Assembly (NCBI RefSeq): GCF_014203235.1
Contig: NZ_JACHIN010000003.1
Span: 709,998 to 773,997, forward strand
DNA length: 64,000 nucleotides
Direction: 5' to 3'
Source: Nonomuraea endophytica
Lineage (GTDB): Bacteria > Actinomycetota > Actinomycetes > Streptosporangiales > Streptosporangiaceae
The notes under the pieces: model-generated
Told to the model about the DNA's origin: nothing
Databases searched by the model: none
What the model saw: only the letters and a program-made list of their open reading frames with translations
Shown here: one piece after another, positions 61,882 through 64,000 of the stretch
How the letters are laid out: each line of letters starts with the position of its first letter
Position numbering within the stretch: the first letter of the stretch is position 1
Position numbers and translations under genes: made by a program

Positions 61882-62142
61882 CTACGGCGGGACACGCGAT
61901 GTCAGCGCCCGTTCGATGCGCCACGGCTGGTCGGTGGGTTGGGAGTCGCCGGTGACGACCTCTTTGAGGGTTACGGTCCGACCGGTCTGGGGCCACGTCG
62001 CCGTTCCCCTGGAGGGTCGCTGTTGCCGGCGTGGGGATGACCAGCGGTTGAGGAGAGTTGCTGTCGTGTATTTCCGTGTAAAGGGGTATAGAGGGTTAAT
62101 TCGGCTTACCTTGACGAGTGCAGTCCCGGGTATGACCACTGC
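61882..62142 (-). other. Intergenic stretch with a possible small or remnant leftward ORF
   Basis: Between thioredoxin and the pentapeptide protein (61790-62142) the only protein-like frame is leftward. Its last ~40 codons, ending at 61882, have high third-position GC and read like coding sequence (TWPQTGRTVTLKEVVTGD, QPWRIERALTSRVPP). Upstream the same frame becomes AT-rich and non-coding in look. It may be a gene remnant or a very small gene. No family recognised. Confidence 0.2.
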
Positions 62143-63525
62143 ATGGACTGGGTCACCTGCGCGCATTCTGGCGCCTGCACAGGCTTCGCACACCAGCCTC
62201 ACGGCACCTGCCTGCTCCACGCCTCCCCCGAGGGGCGCGCGGAGGTGCTCCGCACCTTAACCCCCGGCCGCCTCGTGGACCTCCGCGGCACCACCATCGA
62301 CGCCGAACTCCTGGACCAGGTCCTGGAAGCCACCGGACGAAGACCCGGCAGAACCCGCCTCGACCGCGCCCACTTCACCTGCGAGACCCGCTTCGCCGGA
62401 GTCGCCTTTCTCGGCGACGTCTCCCTCGACGGGGCAAGGTTCGATCGCCTGGCTTCTTTCTTCGGGGCCCGTTTCGAGGGCAACGTCTCTCTGGCCGACG
62501 CCCGGTTCGCCCGCGAACTGTCCTTTCACGGCGTACGGGTCCGCGGGCACCTGTCGCTGGACCGGGCGGTACTGGCCCGTGACGCCCTGTTCAGCCAGAC
62601 CGCCTGCGGCCGCGGCCTGTCCTGCGAGCGGACCAGGTTCGACGGGTTCGCCACCTTCGACGCCGCGAGGGTCGGCGACGGCGCCAGCTTCCGCGGCGCC
62701 CGCTTCGGCCGCACGCTCTCCTTCCGCAAGGTCGTCGGCCCGGCCGGCTTCGACGCCGCCCACTTCCTGGGCAACGTCTACGTCTCGGTCACCGGCCGCC
62801 TCTCGGCCACGCACGTCCATGCCGAGTCGGGGCTCGACCTGTGCGTCACCGGATCGGGCGCGGACCTGCGCCACGCCGAGGTCACCGGGCCGCTGCTGCT
62901 GCGCCTCACCGACGCGCAGGCCGACCTGGAATCCGCCGTTCTGCACCACCCGTCCGCCATCTCCGGCCGGGGCCGCGCCGCCCTCACGTCTCTGCGCGAG
63001 GTGAACGCCCCCGCACTCAACCTGGCCGGCCTGGACCTGTCCACCTGCCGCTTCGCCGGCTACAGCGACCCGGCGGGCCTGCGGCTGAAGAACTGCGCCT
63101 TCGCGTTCACGCCCAGCGGCGTTCGGTTCGGGCTGCGCTGGCCGCCGATGCGCTGGTTCTCCCGCCGCCGCTCGCTGGCCGACGAACACCTGTTACGGGG
63201 CTGGACGGCCCCCGGCGAGACCGCCGCCAGCGCGGAACGCCTCGCGATCCTCTACTCAAGCCTGCAAGCTGGCTTGGACGACGAGGCCATAGCCAGCGAC
63301 TTCGCCTTCGGCGCCATGGAAATGCGGCGCAAGGCAGGAGCGTCACGGCGATGGTGGCTGGCCCTGTCCTGGCTGCTGTGCGGTTACGGCCTGCGGATGG
63401 GCAGAGTGGCACTCTGGCTGGTCATCCTGATGGCCATCACGGCCGGCGTCTTCTGGACCTCCACCAGCCAGGCCACCCGCCGCCCCGTCCCCAACCAGCC
63501 CGACGCAACCGTCCACCTCCCCTGA
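62143..63525 (+). CDS. Pentapeptide-repeat-like protein with C-terminal membrane segments
   Basis: A 460-aa protein. The N-terminus carries Cys/His (CAHSGACTGFAHQPHGTCLLH), possibly a metal-binding knuckle. Residues ~70-230 form degenerate pentapeptide-like A(R/D)F repeats (FLGDVSLDGARFDRLASFFGARFEGNVSLADARF), predicted to be a beta-helix. After NLAGLDLSTCRFAGY a linker leads to two hydrophobic helices (WWLALSWLLCGYGLRMGRVALWLVILMAITAGVFW). Similar proteins carry a helical/ion-channel-like C-terminus. Role unknown. Confidence 0.8.
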   Translation: MDWVTCAHSGACTGFAHQPHGTCLLHASPEGRAEVLRTLTPGRLVDLRGTTIDAELLDQVLEATGRRPGRTRLDRAHFTCETRFAGVAFLGDVSLDGARFDRLASFFGARFEGNVSLADARFARELSFHGVRVRGHLSLDRAVLARDALFSQTACGRGLSCERTRFDGFATFDAARVGDGASFRGARFGRTLSFRKVVGPAGFDAAHFLGNVYVSVTGRLSATHVHAESGLDLCVTGSGADLRHAEVTGPLLLRLTDAQADLESAVLHHPSAISGRGRAALTSLREVNAPALNLAGLDLSTCRFAGYSDPAGLRLKNCAFAFTPSGVRFGLRWPPMRWFSRRRSLADEHLLRGWTAPGETAASAERLAILYSSLQAGLDDEAIASDFAFGAMEMRRKAGASRRWWLALSWLLCGYGLRMGRVALWLVILMAITAGVFWTSTSQATRRPVPNQPDATVHLP

Positions 63526-63620
63526 CATCTCCAACCACCGTGGCTGAGGGCCGGGAGCGGAGTTGTCACGGCGAGCACCCCGTGAGCCCTCACGACCATC
63601 GCTCGACAGACGGAAAGGAG

Positions 63621-63654
63621 TTACGGCGGGGCGGGCAACCCGGCCCCGCCGTAA
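63621..63654. terminator. Hairpin terminator between convergent genes
   Basis: A 12-bp perfect stem TTACGGCGGGGC / GCCCCGCCGTAA lies between the pentapeptide protein gene and the leftward DAHP synthase gene. It is a probable bidirectional terminator. Confidence 0.8.
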
Positions 63655-63680
63655 CGGAAAAAGCGCCAGAAACAGAGGCG

Positions 63681-64000
<320 letters not shown>

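Overview
The window is about 70% GC with strong third-position GC, GTG starts and many ATGA/GTGA gene overlaps. It also carries a HAIR element, a sigma-R-type promoter, leaderless-type promoters and class II DAHP synthase. All of this points to a high-GC actinomycete, most like the Streptosporangiales (for example Nonomuraea-type genomes). The taxon is inferred from gene content only. No rRNA, tRNA, insertion sequence, prophage or CRISPR array was seen.

Layout. 0-8.5 kb: M20 amidohydrolase, HAD phosphatase, DinB-like protein, di-iron acyl-ACP desaturase (with an iron-box-like site in its promoter), AarF/UbiB-type kinase, S66 peptidase, SMP-30 lactonase and ArfB. 8.6-16.6 kb: an accessory, immunity-like block. 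It holds a membrane protein, a 130-aa protein ending in a RHIM-like amyloid motif, and an NB-ARC/WD40 STAND protein starting with the same motif. An XRE regulator with twin operator sites, an alpha/beta hydrolase, a HAD protein and a TPR protein follow. 16.7-25.1 kb: PhoD phosphatase, FG-GAP protein, P450, then an HSP90-family ATPase coupled to a second TPR protein paralogous to the first. 25.1-29 kb: heme oxygenase-TetR-MFS operon with twin palindromic operators, then 1.2 kb of repeats, hairpins and a small ORF.

29-38.3 kb: a PaaK-like ligase, then a sugar-uptake operon (binding protein, two permeases, alpha-galactosidase, LacI regulator) and a secreted glycosidase-like protein. 38.3-42.8 kb: NarL-type two-component system and lon with an HspR HAIR site. 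42.9-46.1 kb: methionine transporter metN-metI-metQ, preceded by a Met/Cys-rich short ORF and carrying a repeat-derived ORF between metN and metI. 46.2-50.8 kb: Lys/Trp-rich secreted protein, C39-like peptidase, acyl-CoA synthetase and HtrA protease. 50.9-53.5 kb: self-regulated ABC-2 exporter operon. 53.5-59.9 kb: cydA-cydB-cydD-cydC with a divergent PadR gene. 60-61.1 kb: VOC-ArsR-SRPBCC operon, probably leaderless. 61.4-64 kb: thioredoxin, pentapeptide-repeat membrane protein and the 3' end of DAHP synthase.

Most notable candidates: the RHIM-like effector/NLR pair with its flanking hydrolase and XRE gene; the Met-rich leader ORF in front of metNIQ; a GC-rich repeat family found at three loci, one of them inside the met operon; and the HSP90-TPR pair. 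Several regulator genes sit beside matching palindromes, which gives testable operator assignments.
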